Made by a program: the position numbers and the translations under genes
Origin: Methanoregula sp.
Lineage (GTDB): Archaea; Halobacteriota; Methanomicrobia; Methanomicrobiales; Methanospirillaceae
NCBI GenBank assembly: GCA_003157895.1
Contig: PMKW01000194.1
Span: forward strand, 2,505 to 9,556
Length of the DNA: 7,052 nucleotides
Direction: 5' to 3'
Shown here: positions 1 to 6,299 of the stretch, in pieces
Numbering within the stretch: position 1 is the first letter of the stretch
Layout: each line of letters opens with the position of its first letter
The notes under the pieces: model-generated
What the model was told of the DNA's origin: nothing
Seen by the model: the letters and a program-made list of their open reading frames with translations, nothing else
The model's database searches: none

Positions 1-1341
1 CTGGTTCGCGATCTCCTCGTTCAGACCCTTCAGTTTTCCCTGGTCCTTTTCCCGCTTGATGGCTTCCCGCTCAATCTCCAGCTGTCGGATTTTCCGCTCG
101 ATAATCTCCAGTTCTTCCGGTTTCGAGTTTATCTCGAGCCTGAGCTTCGAGGCAGCCTCATCGATCAGGTCGATCGCCTTGTCAGGGAGGAACCGGTCGG
201 AGATATAGCGCTGGGAGAGTTCAACAGCGGCAATGATCGCTTCGTCCTTGATCCGTACATGGTGGTGGGTTTCGTACTTCTCCTTGATTCCCCGGAGGAT
301 GGAAATGGCATCCAGCGTGTCCGGTTCATTGACCATGACCGGCTGGAACCGCCGCTCGAGCGCCTTGTCCTTCTCGAAATATTTCTGGTATTCCTTCAGG
401 GTTGTTGCGCCGATGACATGCAGTTCTCCCCGGGAGAGTGCGGGCTTGAGAATATTGGCGGCGTCCATCGCCCCCTCGCTTGCGCCGGCCCCGACCAGGG
501 TATGGATCTCATCGATGAACAGGACAATTTCCCCCTCGGAGCCAATCACTTCCTTGATCACACTTTTTAACCGCTCCTCGAATTCCCCCTTAAACTTGGC
601 CCCGGCAATTAGGGCTCCCATATCGAGGGAAAAGATCTGCTTGGTCTTCAGATTTTCCGGGACGTCCCCGTCAATGATCCGGTGGGCGAGTCCTTCGGCA
701 ATAGCCGTCTTTCCCACGCCAGGCTCCCCGATCAGGATCGGATTGTTTTTCGTTCTCCGGGAAAGGATCTGCAGCACCCTTCGGATCTCCTCGTCGCGGC
801 CGATCACCGGATCGAGTTTCCCTGTGCGGGCAAGATCATTCAGGTTCCGGGCATATTTTTCAAGGGCATTGTAGGTTTCTTCTGCATTCTGGTTGTTCAC
901 GGTCGCACCTTTCCTTAACTGGGTAATGGCGGTCTTCAGGTCTTTTTCCGTAACCCCGTGCTCTTTCAGCAGCCGCGAGGTCTTATCGTTCACTGAAAGG
1001 ATTCCCAGGAGCAGGTTCTCCAGGGAGACAAATTCATCATGGGATTCCTGAGAAAGCGCGACGGCTTTCTGCAGGGCTTTTGTGGCATCACCGGAGAGGT
1101 ACTGTTCCCCACCGCCGCTGACAACGGGCAAAGCATCGATAATCCGGTCGAGTTCAGGAAGGAAAACATCGAGGTTCACGTTCACTTTCTTCAGGAGGTA
1201 TGGGATGACATTCTCGTCAGCCATCAGCATCCCTTTCAGGAGATGGGAAGTCTCGATGGCCTGGTTCTGTTTTGCCATTGCAAGTTCCGTTGCTTTCGCT
1301 ACGGCTTCCTGCGATTTGACGGTGAAATTGTTGAAATTCAT
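1..1341 (-). CDS. clpB: ATP-dependent disaggregase ClpB (Hsp104 family), N-terminal 447 residues, 3' end beyond window
   Basis: ClpB is a cytosolic hexameric AAA+ disaggregase that threads aggregated proteins through its pore, normally with DnaK/DnaJ/GrpE. The frame starts at ATG 1341-1339 and stays open to base 1, giving 447 of about 860 residues expected for the family. Visible in order: Clp N-domain with its two repeats (about 1-145); first AAA+ domain with Walker A GEPGVGKT (205-212), pore loop [12 protein letters not shown] (247-258), Walker B VLFIDE (273-278), sensor GATT (311-314) and the arginine-finger pair R330-R331 in LERRF; then the start of the coiled-coil M-domain (from about 400, [13 protein letters not shown]), which separates ClpB from ClpA/ClpC. 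The pore-loop tyrosine usual in ClpB is phenylalanine (F250), an aromatic-for-aromatic change. The SD is weak (GGGGG, 12 nt before ATG); no in-frame upstream start was found. ClpB in methanogens is generally thought to have come from bacteria; that is background, not visible here. Confidence 0.96.
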   Translation of the reverse strand, partial: MNFNNFTVKSQEAVAKATELAMAKQNQAIETSHLLKGMLMADENVIPYLLKKVNVNLDVFLPELDRIIDALPVVSGGGEQYLSGDATKALQKAVALSQESHDEFVSLENLLLGILSVNDKTSRLLKEHGVTEKDLKTAITQLRKGATVNNQNAEETYNALEKYARNLNDLARTGKLDPVIGRDEEIRRVLQILSRRTKNNPILIGEPGVGKTAIAEGLAHRIIDGDVPENLKTKQIFSLDMGALIAGAKFKGEFEERLKSVIKEVIGSEGEIVLFIDEIHTLVGAGASEGAMDAANILKPALSRGELHVIGATTLKEYQKYFEKDKALERRFQPVMVNEPDTLDAISILRGIKEKYETHHHVRIKDEAIIAAVELSQRYISDRFLPDKAIDLIDEAASKLRLEINSKPEELEIIERKIRQLEIEREAIKREKDQGKLKGLNEEIANQ

Positions 1342-1378
1342 GGTGCTGGTTGTCCCCCAATGTGATTTACCATAAGTT

Positions 1379-1400
1379 AGTATAAATCAATATATAAAAT
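1379..1400 (-). promoter_or_regulatory. Probable archaeal promoter (TATA box) of clpB
   Basis: On the minus strand an AT-rich stretch contains TTTATATA (bases 1398-1391), the classic methanogen TATA form. Its centre lies about 53 nt before the ClpB ATG. With the usual 25-27 nt from TATA to transcript start, this predicts a leader of roughly 25-30 nt. A second weaker element (TTTATACT) follows just downstream. This implies clpB can be transcribed independently of the gene before it. No CIRCE-type inverted repeat was seen. Confidence 0.55.
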
Positions 1401-1450
1401 GTTGGTTTGTTCCATACAAAAATTGCCCTCTGATATAGAGAAATCTCTTG

Positions 1451-1487
1451 AAAAAAGTTTCTCTGAAAAGAGGAAAGAGGATCAGAG
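1451..1487 (-). terminator. Hairpin plus T6 tract after the Cdc48-like gene
   Basis: Read on the minus strand, CTCTGA (1487-1482, containing the TGA stop codon) pairs with TCAGAG (1466-1461) across a 15-nt pyrimidine-rich loop. Four bases later comes TTTTTT (1456-1451). The T tract alone could terminate archaeal RNA polymerase. An alternative inverted repeat, AGAGAAA/TTTCTCT (1437-1464), overlaps the 3' arm, so two mutually exclusive folds are possible. The stem is short (6 bp), so the structure is plausible rather than certain. Confidence 0.45.
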
Positions 1488-3899
1488 CGCCGGATTCTTT
1501 TTAATAAAAGTCTCAAGCACCTGCCGGAGTTCATCCGTGCGATTCTGAATAGAATCGAAAGATTTTCTCTGCCAGTAGACAAGATCCCTGAGTTCATCGG
1601 CACTCCTGGATATCTTGTCATCGATAATGAATTTTCCTTTCAGGTAATCAATCTGGTTGACAAGGTTTACTGCCTGGTACAGGATATCGCGTTTACCTTT
1701 TCCGTACAGGAGGTCCCAGGACTTCTGCTCGTACCGCTCAAAATCCGCACCATCAAGTGATCCTTTCATCGTATCAAGCACTGTATCGAAATGCTGTTGG
1801 GTAATTTTTATAGAACTCTCCGGGATTTTATCTTCTTTGCCAGAATCCTCGTTTCGGGTCAGTTCGTCAATGATAAGCCCCTTTACCTCACGCACGAGCG
1901 CTTCAAGATCGGCCCCCACAAAGAAGCGGGTCTTCTTTACCAAATTATCAATCTGTATATCCGGGTCGAGAAATCCCTTCAGATCCTCGAGATAGACAGT
2001 AAGGATTGCTTTTCTTGCAGCTTCATCGGGAGGGGGAATATACAGATGTTTCTCGAGCCGCCCAGGGCGGAGGAGGGCCGGATCAAGCAAATCGGGGCGA
2101 TTCGTTGCACCAATAACAAATACCTCTTTTAATTCTTCAATACCATCCAGTTCGGTCAGGAACTGACTCATAACACTTTCAGTGACATGCGTAGAATCGC
2201 TGATCGATCCTCTCATCGGTAACAGGGCATCTATTTCATCAAAGAAAAGAATACATGGTGCAGATTGACGAGCTTTCCGGAACGCTTCCCGAACATGTTT
2301 TTCGGAATCACCAACCCCCTTTGAAAGCAGTTCCGGCCCTTTTATCGAGATAAAATTAAGCTGGCGCTTGCTCGCAATACCTTTAACCAGTAATGTTTTT
2401 CCAGTACCAGGAGGGCCGAAAAGCAAGATACCTTTGGGAGGCTTGTAATGTAATTTTTCAAAAATTTTAGGAAACCTCATTCTTCCTTCAATATTCTGGA
2501 TAAGTACTTCCTTTATCTCATCAAGACCCCCGATATTTTTCCAAAGGACCTCAGGAATTTCGATAAGTACTTCCCGCAAGGCACTGGGCTGGACAACTTT
2601 TCGTGCGGCATCAAAGTCACTTTTCGTAAGCTTCAACTGGTCGATAACCTCGTCCGGGATTTCCTTGTTAATATCAATGAGAGGAATAATCTTCCGGATT
2701 GCATTCATTGCCGCTTCTTTTACCAGAAGCGCGATATCCGCTCCAACAAAGCCGAATGTTGTCTCAGCAAAATATTCCAGGTCGATGTCATCATCTAGGG
2801 GGACACCCCGGGTATGAATCTGAAAGATTTCAAGGCGACCTTTTTTATCGGGTATACTAATTTCAATCTCACGATCGAACCTGCCTCCACGACGTAATGC
2901 CGGGTCAATGGAATTTGGAAGATTCGTTGCTGCAATAACAATAACCTGACCACGCCTGGTCAAGCCATCCATAAGTGCAAGAAGTTGTGCGACAATACGA
3001 CGCTCAACCTCTCCGTGCACTTCTTCACGTTTTGGAGCGACCGCATCAATTTCATCAATGAAGATGATAGATGGTGCATATTCTTCAGCATCATGAAATT
3101 TATCTCGTAATGCTTTCTCACTATCCCCATAAAATTTACTTACGATCTCAGGTCCTGAAATAGAGATGAAATGCGCATCAACTTCATCTGCAACCGCTTT
3201 TGCAATTAAGGTCTTGCCCGTTCCAGGGGGCCCGTAAAATAATACCCCTTTTGGTGGTTGAATCCCCAATTTCTCAAAAATTTCCGGATGACGTAATGGA
3301 AGTTCGATCATCTCGCGGACGAGCTGAAGTTCTCGGCCAAGACCGCCAATATCCTCATAATGGACATCGGTAGCTTCCTGCTTTCTTTCTTCAGAGTGAT
3401 ATGGTTCTTCCTTGAGCTCGATCTCAGTTTCATCTGTAACAATGACAATACCTTTTGGATCGACTTTTGCAACTACCAGAATTATTGAATTGCCAATAAC
3501 ATCTATCCGGATTGTTTGACCTTCGATTACCGCGTGACCTCGGAGGTGACGGGAGAGATACTGTTCGCCACCAACAAGGTGTATGTGATGCGTCGGTTGA
3601 AGGACAATTTTCTTTGCGTAATCTGCTTCCGATTTGTGGATTTGTACCTTCTCATCAATCCCGGTTCCCACATTACCACGGATGTTACCATCAATACGCA
3701 GAATTCTGGAACCGGTGTCCTGCGCAAATCCCGGCCAGATGATCGCGGCTGCTCTCTTCTTTCCCATGATCTCTATAATATCGCCAGAGACAAGACCAAG
3801 GTCTTTCATTACCTCAATGCTCAAGCGCGCGATGCCTTTTCCTGCGTCGTCATGCGATGCTTCCTTCACGGTTACATCAAGCAATTCATTATCGTTCAT
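1482..3899 (-). CDS. Cdc48/VAT-like AAA+ ATPase (VCP-like), divergent paralogue
   Basis: This is an 805-residue cytosolic two-ring AAA+ unfoldase of the Cdc48/p97/VAT type. Domains in order: double-psi barrel plus second N-subdomain (about 5-165); D1 with Walker A GPPGTGKT (223-230), aromatic pore loop KFYG (255-258), Walker B IIFIDE (278-283), sensor N326 and arginine fingers R340/R343; D2 with Walker A GPPGTGKT (495-502), Walker B ILFFDE (550-555), sensor N600 and R611/R614. Both ATPase sites look complete. Oddities: the D2 pore loop reads KGVG (527-530) where VAT has KWVG; the arginine of the usual TERV motif is S575; and about 75 helical residues (730-805) follow the normal end of D2, with no HbYX motif at the terminus. 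The ATG has AAAGGT five nt upstream. The gene is clearly AT-richer than thiC and looks like a specialised paralogue rather than the housekeeping Cdc48. Family call is very secure; substrate is unknown. Confidence 0.96.
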   Translation of the reverse strand: MNDNELLDVTVKEASHDDAGKGIARLSIEVMKDLGLVSGDIIEIMGKKRAAAIIWPGFAQDTGSRILRIDGNIRGNVGTGIDEKVQIHKSEADYAKKIVLQPTHHIHLVGGEQYLSRHLRGHAVIEGQTIRIDVIGNSIILVVAKVDPKGIVIVTDETEIELKEEPYHSEERKQEATDVHYEDIGGLGRELQLVREMIELPLRHPEIFEKLGIQPPKGVLFYGPPGTGKTLIAKAVADEVDAHFISISGPEIVSKFYGDSEKALRDKFHDAEEYAPSIIFIDEIDAVAPKREEVHGEVERRIVAQLLALMDGLTRRGQVIVIAATNLPNSIDPALRRGGRFDREIEISIPDKKGRLEIFQIHTRGVPLDDDIDLEYFAETTFGFVGADIALLVKEAAMNAIRKIIPLIDINKEIPDEVIDQLKLTKSDFDAARKVVQPSALREVLIEIPEVLWKNIGGLDEIKEVLIQNIEGRMRFPKIFEKLHYKPPKGILLFGPPGTGKTLLVKGIASKRQLNFISIKGPELLSKGVGDSEKHVREAFRKARQSAPCILFFDEIDALLPMRGSISDSTHVTESVMSQFLTELDGIEELKEVFVIGATNRPDLLDPALLRPGRLEKHLYIPPPDEAARKAILTVYLEDLKGFLDPDIQIDNLVKKTRFFVGADLEALVREVKGLIIDELTRNEDSGKEDKIPESSIKITQQHFDTVLDTMKGSLDGADFERYEQKSWDLLYGKGKRDILYQAVNLVNQIDYLKGKFIIDDKISRSADELRDLVYWQRKSFDSIQNRTDELRQVLETFIKKNPAL

Positions 3900-3904
3900 C
3901 TGAG

Positions 3905-3910
3905 ACCTTT
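3905..3910 (-). promoter_or_regulatory. Shine-Dalgarno of the Cdc48-like gene
   Basis: AAAGGT on the minus strand ends 5 nt before ATG 3899-3897 and partly matches the archaeal SD consensus GGAGGTGATC. It supports this ATG as the start, in agreement with the N-domain beginning immediately after it. Confidence 0.5.
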
Positions 3911-3940
3911 GCCGATTTATCTTATGATTGGATTAAAGAA

Positions 3941-3948
3941 TTATAAAA
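3941..3948 (-). promoter_or_regulatory. Probable TATA box of the Cdc48-like gene
   Basis: TTTTATAA on the minus strand is centred about 45 nt before the ATG, which predicts transcript start near 3918 and a leader of about 20 nt carrying the SD. It lies inside the AT-rich divergent region shared with thiC. Confidence 0.5.
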
Positions 3949-4010
3949 TCACAAGTCGTGACAATGTAATTTACTCAAATTAGTTTTCTTTATTCCAACT
4001 CAACTTTACT

Positions 4011-4057
4011 TGTATACAGAACAAGCCAGATTTAGTCCAGAATTGGAAAAACAAGCC
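4011..4057. promoter_or_regulatory. Palindrome and direct repeats upstream of thiC (candidate operator)
   Basis: Within 47 bp lie a perfect 8-bp palindrome TGTATACA (4011-4018), an 8-bp direct repeat AACAAGCC at 4020-4027 and 4050-4057 (exactly 30 bp apart, about three helical turns), CCAGA twice at 11-bp spacing (4026 and 4037), and TCCA/TGGA arms (4036-4047). Such spacing suits a protein bound to one face of the helix. Thiamine genes in many Euryarchaeota are controlled by the repressor ThiR, so an operator is plausible, but I do not know the ThiR motif well enough to match it. Confidence 0.35.
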
Positions 4058-4065
4058 TTTATCTG
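4058..4065 (+). promoter_or_regulatory. TATA-like element of thiC, possibly giving a leaderless mRNA
   Basis: TTTATCTG, preceded by the A-rich BRE-like run GAAAAACAAGCC, is centred about 27 nt before ATG 4089. This places transcript start at or next to the start codon. No good SD precedes the ATG (only GGGTATGGT), which fits a leaderless message. The second half of the box departs from TTTATATA, so another promoter further upstream is possible. Confidence 0.35.
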
Positions 4066-4088
4066 GTCTTTGCGGCAACGGGTATGGT

Positions 4089-5366
4089 ATGAGTATTGTC
4101 GCAGATGCCAAGCAGGGTATCATTACTGAAGAGATGAAATTAGTTGCAGCGCAGGAAGGAGTCACGGAAGATTTCGTCCGGCGCGGGGTTGCCGGCGGGC
4201 ATATCGTGATCCCGGTCTCCCCTTACCGTAAAGTGAAAATCTGCGGCATCGGCGAAGGCCTCCGGACCAAGGTGAATGCATCCATCGGTACTTCTACGGA
4301 TATCGTGGATATCCCGCAGGAGATCGAGAAGGCAAAGCGGGCAGAACTTGCCGGTGCCGATACCCTGATGGAGTTGTCAACGGGCGGTGATTTCGTCGAG
4401 ATCAGGAAACAGATAATAGCAAATACAAGCCTTTCCGTTGGCTGCGTTCCCCTGTACCAGGCCTTCATTGAAGCTGCGATCAAGGATGGCGCAGTCGTCA
4501 ACATGAAGGAGGACGACCTCTTCCGTATCACGGCCGAACAGGCCAAACTCGGCACCAACTTCATGGCAATCCACACCGGCATCAACTGGGAGACCGTCAA
4601 GCGCCTGAAAAACCAGGGCCGTCACGCCGGGCTCGTCTCCCGGGGCGGTGCCTTCATGACTGCATGGATGCTCCACAACGAGAAGGAGAACCCTCTCTAT
4701 TCTGAGTTCGATTACCTCCTTGAGATCATGAAGGAACACGAGGTTACGCTCTCGATGGGTAACGGTATGCGCGCCGGCGCCATCCATGACGCAACCGACA
4801 GGGCCGGTATTCAGGAGCTCCTCATCAACGCGGAGCTTGCCGACAAGGCGCACAATGAGAACGTACAGGTCATTGTCGAAGGTCCCGGCCACGTGCCGAT
4901 CGACGAGATCGCGACCAATGTCCAGCTCATGAAACGGGTCACGAACAACAAGCCATTCTACATGCTCGGCCCCATTGTCACTGACATTGCACCAGGCTAT
5001 GATGACCGGGTCGCGGCAATCGGCGCAGCCATCTCATCGTCCCTTGGCGCGGACTTCATCTGCTATGTCACTCCTGCAGAACACCTTGCCCTCCCGACAC
5101 CGGAGGAAGTCTACGAAGGGGTCATGAGTTCCCGTATTGCTGCCCATGTCGGAGATATGATCAAGCTGAAGAAGACCCGTGACCTCGACCTCGAGATGGG
5201 CCATGCCCGCCGCGACCTCGACTGGACCCGCCAGTTCGCTGTCGCCATGAACCCTACCCGGGCCCAGGCCATCCGGAACGAACGGATGCCTGCTGATACC
5301 GACGGATGTACGATGTGCGGTGACTATTGTGCGATCAAGATCGTTAACCGCCATTTTAAATTCTGA
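4089..5366 (+). CDS. thiC: Phosphomethylpyrimidine synthase ThiC
   Basis: ThiC is a radical SAM enzyme outside the CX3CX2C superfamily type. It rearranges 5-aminoimidazole ribotide to 4-amino-5-hydroxymethyl-2-methylpyrimidine phosphate, the pyrimidine half of thiamine. The 425 residues match the short archaeal form, which lacks the N-terminal extension of many bacterial ThiC proteins. Recognisable blocks: ASIGTSTD (64-71), SRGG (184-187), GNGMRAGAIHDATD (224-237), EGPGHVP (264-270) and TPAEHLALP (328-336), where H268 and H332 are the expected metal ligands; and the C-terminal Fe-S motif C407, C410, C414. The last motif is CX2CX3C, one residue shorter than the CX2CX4C of well-studied bacterial ThiC. 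ATG 4089 is preferred because the ATG at 4084 runs into a stop after one codon. The gene is GC-rich, stands alone, diverges from the Cdc48-like gene, and is probably regulated by thiamine status through the repeats upstream. Confidence 0.96.
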   Translation: MSIVADAKQGIITEEMKLVAAQEGVTEDFVRRGVAGGHIVIPVSPYRKVKICGIGEGLRTKVNASIGTSTDIVDIPQEIEKAKRAELAGADTLMELSTGGDFVEIRKQIIANTSLSVGCVPLYQAFIEAAIKDGAVVNMKEDDLFRITAEQAKLGTNFMAIHTGINWETVKRLKNQGRHAGLVSRGGAFMTAWMLHNEKENPLYSEFDYLLEIMKEHEVTLSMGNGMRAGAIHDATDRAGIQELLINAELADKAHNENVQVIVEGPGHVPIDEIATNVQLMKRVTNNKPFYMLGPIVTDIAPGYDDRVAAIGAAISSSLGADFICYVTPAEHLALPTPEEVYEGVMSSRIAAHVGDMIKLKKTRDLDLEMGHARRDLDWTRQFAVAMNPTRAQAIRNERMPADTDGCTMCGDYCAIKIVNRHFKF

Positions 5367-5372
5367 TCAATA

Positions 5373-5380
5373 CCTTTTTT
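5373..5380 (+). terminator. T-tract terminator after thiC
   Basis: CCTTTTTT begins 7 nt after the thiC stop codon. Oligo-T on the coding strand is the usual archaeal termination signal and no hairpin is required. A 6-bp inverted repeat follows a little downstream. Confidence 0.45.
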
Positions 5381-5395
5381 CATAGTCATGTGCGT

Positions 5396-5417
5396 TCCTA
5401 TCACCAGCATTATAGGA
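5396..5417. repeat. Inverted repeat TCCTAT/ATAGGA between thiC and the radical SAM gene
   Basis: Perfect 6-bp arms (5396-5401 and 5412-5417) are separated by 10 nt. It lies 30 nt past the thiC stop and about 95 nt before the next start. It could help end the thiC transcript or be an operator for the downstream operon. With such short AT-containing arms, chance is also possible. Confidence 0.3.
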
Positions 5418-5479
5418 TTACAGGCTTAATTGTGGAAGAGCGATACAATGTAAAGAATCAATCTCATCCTTATGGTACG

Positions 5480-5500
5480 ATAATATTCAACGTGGTGATC
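5480..5500 (+). promoter_or_regulatory. TATA-like element and SD-like GGTGATC before the radical SAM gene
   Basis: ATAATATT (5480-5487) is centred about 27 nt before GTG 5511, so a transcript from it would be leaderless. GGTGATC (5494-5500) exactly matches the 3' part of the SD consensus, but it would be excluded from such a transcript and also lies rather far from the start. Which of the two is functional cannot be decided from sequence; the two readings exclude each other. Confidence 0.35.
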
Positions 5501-5510
5501 AGCTATTCAG

Positions 5511-6299
5511 GTGAACTTTGGGGGTTTCGTCTCCCTCTCGACAATTGACTGGCGGGGAAGGGCGGTCTGTACTGTTTTTTTCCGGGGCTGCCCGATATGC
5601 TGTTCTTACTGTCAGAACGAAGGCATTCTCAATGGGGAAGATTACCGAGATACTGATGAGGTGAAGGAGATGATCCAGTCCTCATCACCATTCATCAGTG
5701 GCGTTGTATTCTCTGGAGGCGAACCTACCATGCAGCGGGATGCACTTGTCGAGCTTACCAGTTTTTCGAAAAAAATCGGCCTTGTTGTCGGTATCCAGAC
5801 TAATGGGATGTTTCCTGAAACTCTGAACCAGCTGATTGAAGAACGGCTGGTGGATAAAGTTGCTCTCGACTTCAAATCGCGCTTCGAAGGATATTCCAGC
5901 GGTACAAACAAGACATTCAATTTTAAAAATTATGAGAGAAATGCCCGGAAATCCTTTACCCTCTGTCGGAGTGCATACGCAAAGGATATCCTTGGCGAAT
6001 TTGAAGTAGTAATTACGATTTTTTATGAGAATGAAGAATACATTCAGGAAATTTCAAAAATGATTGGGAATATACCCCTTGTACTCCAGCAGGGTGAGCA
6101 TAAGATTTTACGGCTTGCTGAAATGCCCTCTAATATGACGGAAGGCGAGTACTGGGTTAAAAAGCGCCGGATGCAGGAAGATTATCATCCGCTGACTCTG
6201 GACGAAATCAAACAAATTGCTGACAAGCTGGGACGAAAAGTGCGGATACGGACCCGTGAGGTGGGAGAAATTCAATACTATACGAGGGGTTACTCATGA
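5511..6299 (+). CDS. Radical SAM protein, NrdG2-type anaerobic ribonucleotide reductase activase family
   Basis: This is a 262-residue radical SAM protein. C27, C31 and C34 in GCPICCSYC form the CX3CX2C site for the [4Fe-4S] cluster, and FSGGEP (68-72 region) contacts SAM. The opening NFGGFVSLSTIDWRGRAV is characteristic of archaeal proteins annotated as anaerobic ribonucleoside-triphosphate reductase activating protein (NrdG2), which would generate the glycyl radical of NrdD. No nrdD is adjacent here, so the substrate is open. An additional cysteine, C30, sits beside C31. The start must be GTG 5511 (or a rarer codon), since an in-frame TGA lies at 5496-5498. The protein is somewhat longer than typical NrdG2, with a C-terminal part ending in a VRIRTREVGE block. 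Its stop codon overlaps the next start by 4 nt, so it heads a likely three-gene operon. Parts of the gene are very AT-rich compared with its neighbours. Confidence 0.88.
   Translation: MNFGGFVSLSTIDWRGRAVCTVFFRGCPICCSYCQNEGILNGEDYRDTDEVKEMIQSSSPFISGVVFSGGEPTMQRDALVELTSFSKKIGLVVGIQTNGMFPETLNQLIEERLVDKVALDFKSRFEGYSSGTNKTFNFKNYERNARKSFTLCRSAYAKDILGEFEVVITIFYENEEYIQEISKMIGNIPLVLQQGEHKILRLAEMPSNMTEGEYWVKKRRMQEDYHPLTLDEIKQIADKLGRKVRIRTREVGEIQYYTRGYS
6284..6290 (+). promoter_or_regulatory. Shine-Dalgarno of the UPF0200 gene
   Basis: GAGGGGT lies inside the 3' end of the radical SAM gene and ends 5 nt before ATG 6296. It fixes this ATG as the start and shows that translation can begin inside the overlapping junction. 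Confidence 0.6.

Noticed and set aside
233..874. Long plus-strand open frame opposite clpB
   Set aside because: It is antisense to the well-conserved ClpB N-domain/NBD1 coding frame and its translation shows no recognisable domain; it is a by-product of the codon use on the other strand.
1342..1481. CIRCE or other bacterial heat-shock operator before clpB
   Set aside because: No 9-bp inverted repeat of the CIRCE type is present; only the TATA-like element and terminator-type repeats are seen.
1367..1621. Minus-strand 84-residue open frame overlapping the end of the Cdc48-like gene
   Set aside because: It overlaps the Cdc48-like C-terminal tail in another frame and runs through the terminator and promoter region; no domain or SD supports it.
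2280..2339. Possible frameshift or pseudogene around the altered D2 pore loop
   Set aside because: The frame is continuous and the conserved residues on both sides (GPELLSK and [11 protein letters not shown]) are in register, so this is substitution, not a frameshift.
3900..3905. CTGAGA near thiC, recalling the TPP riboswitch (THI box) core
   Set aside because: It lies in the leader of the divergent Cdc48-like gene, about 185 bp from thiC, and the rest of the THI-box core is absent between it and the thiC start.
4377..4892. Minus-strand 171-residue open frame inside thiC
   Set aside because: It is fully antisense to conserved ThiC motifs in a GC-rich gene where such open frames arise readily; no family resemblance seen.
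5367..5510. Small RNA or short peptide gene between thiC and the radical SAM gene
   Set aside because: Only a T tract, a 6-bp inverted repeat and TATA-like sequence are visible; no SD-led open frame or compact structured RNA could be supported.
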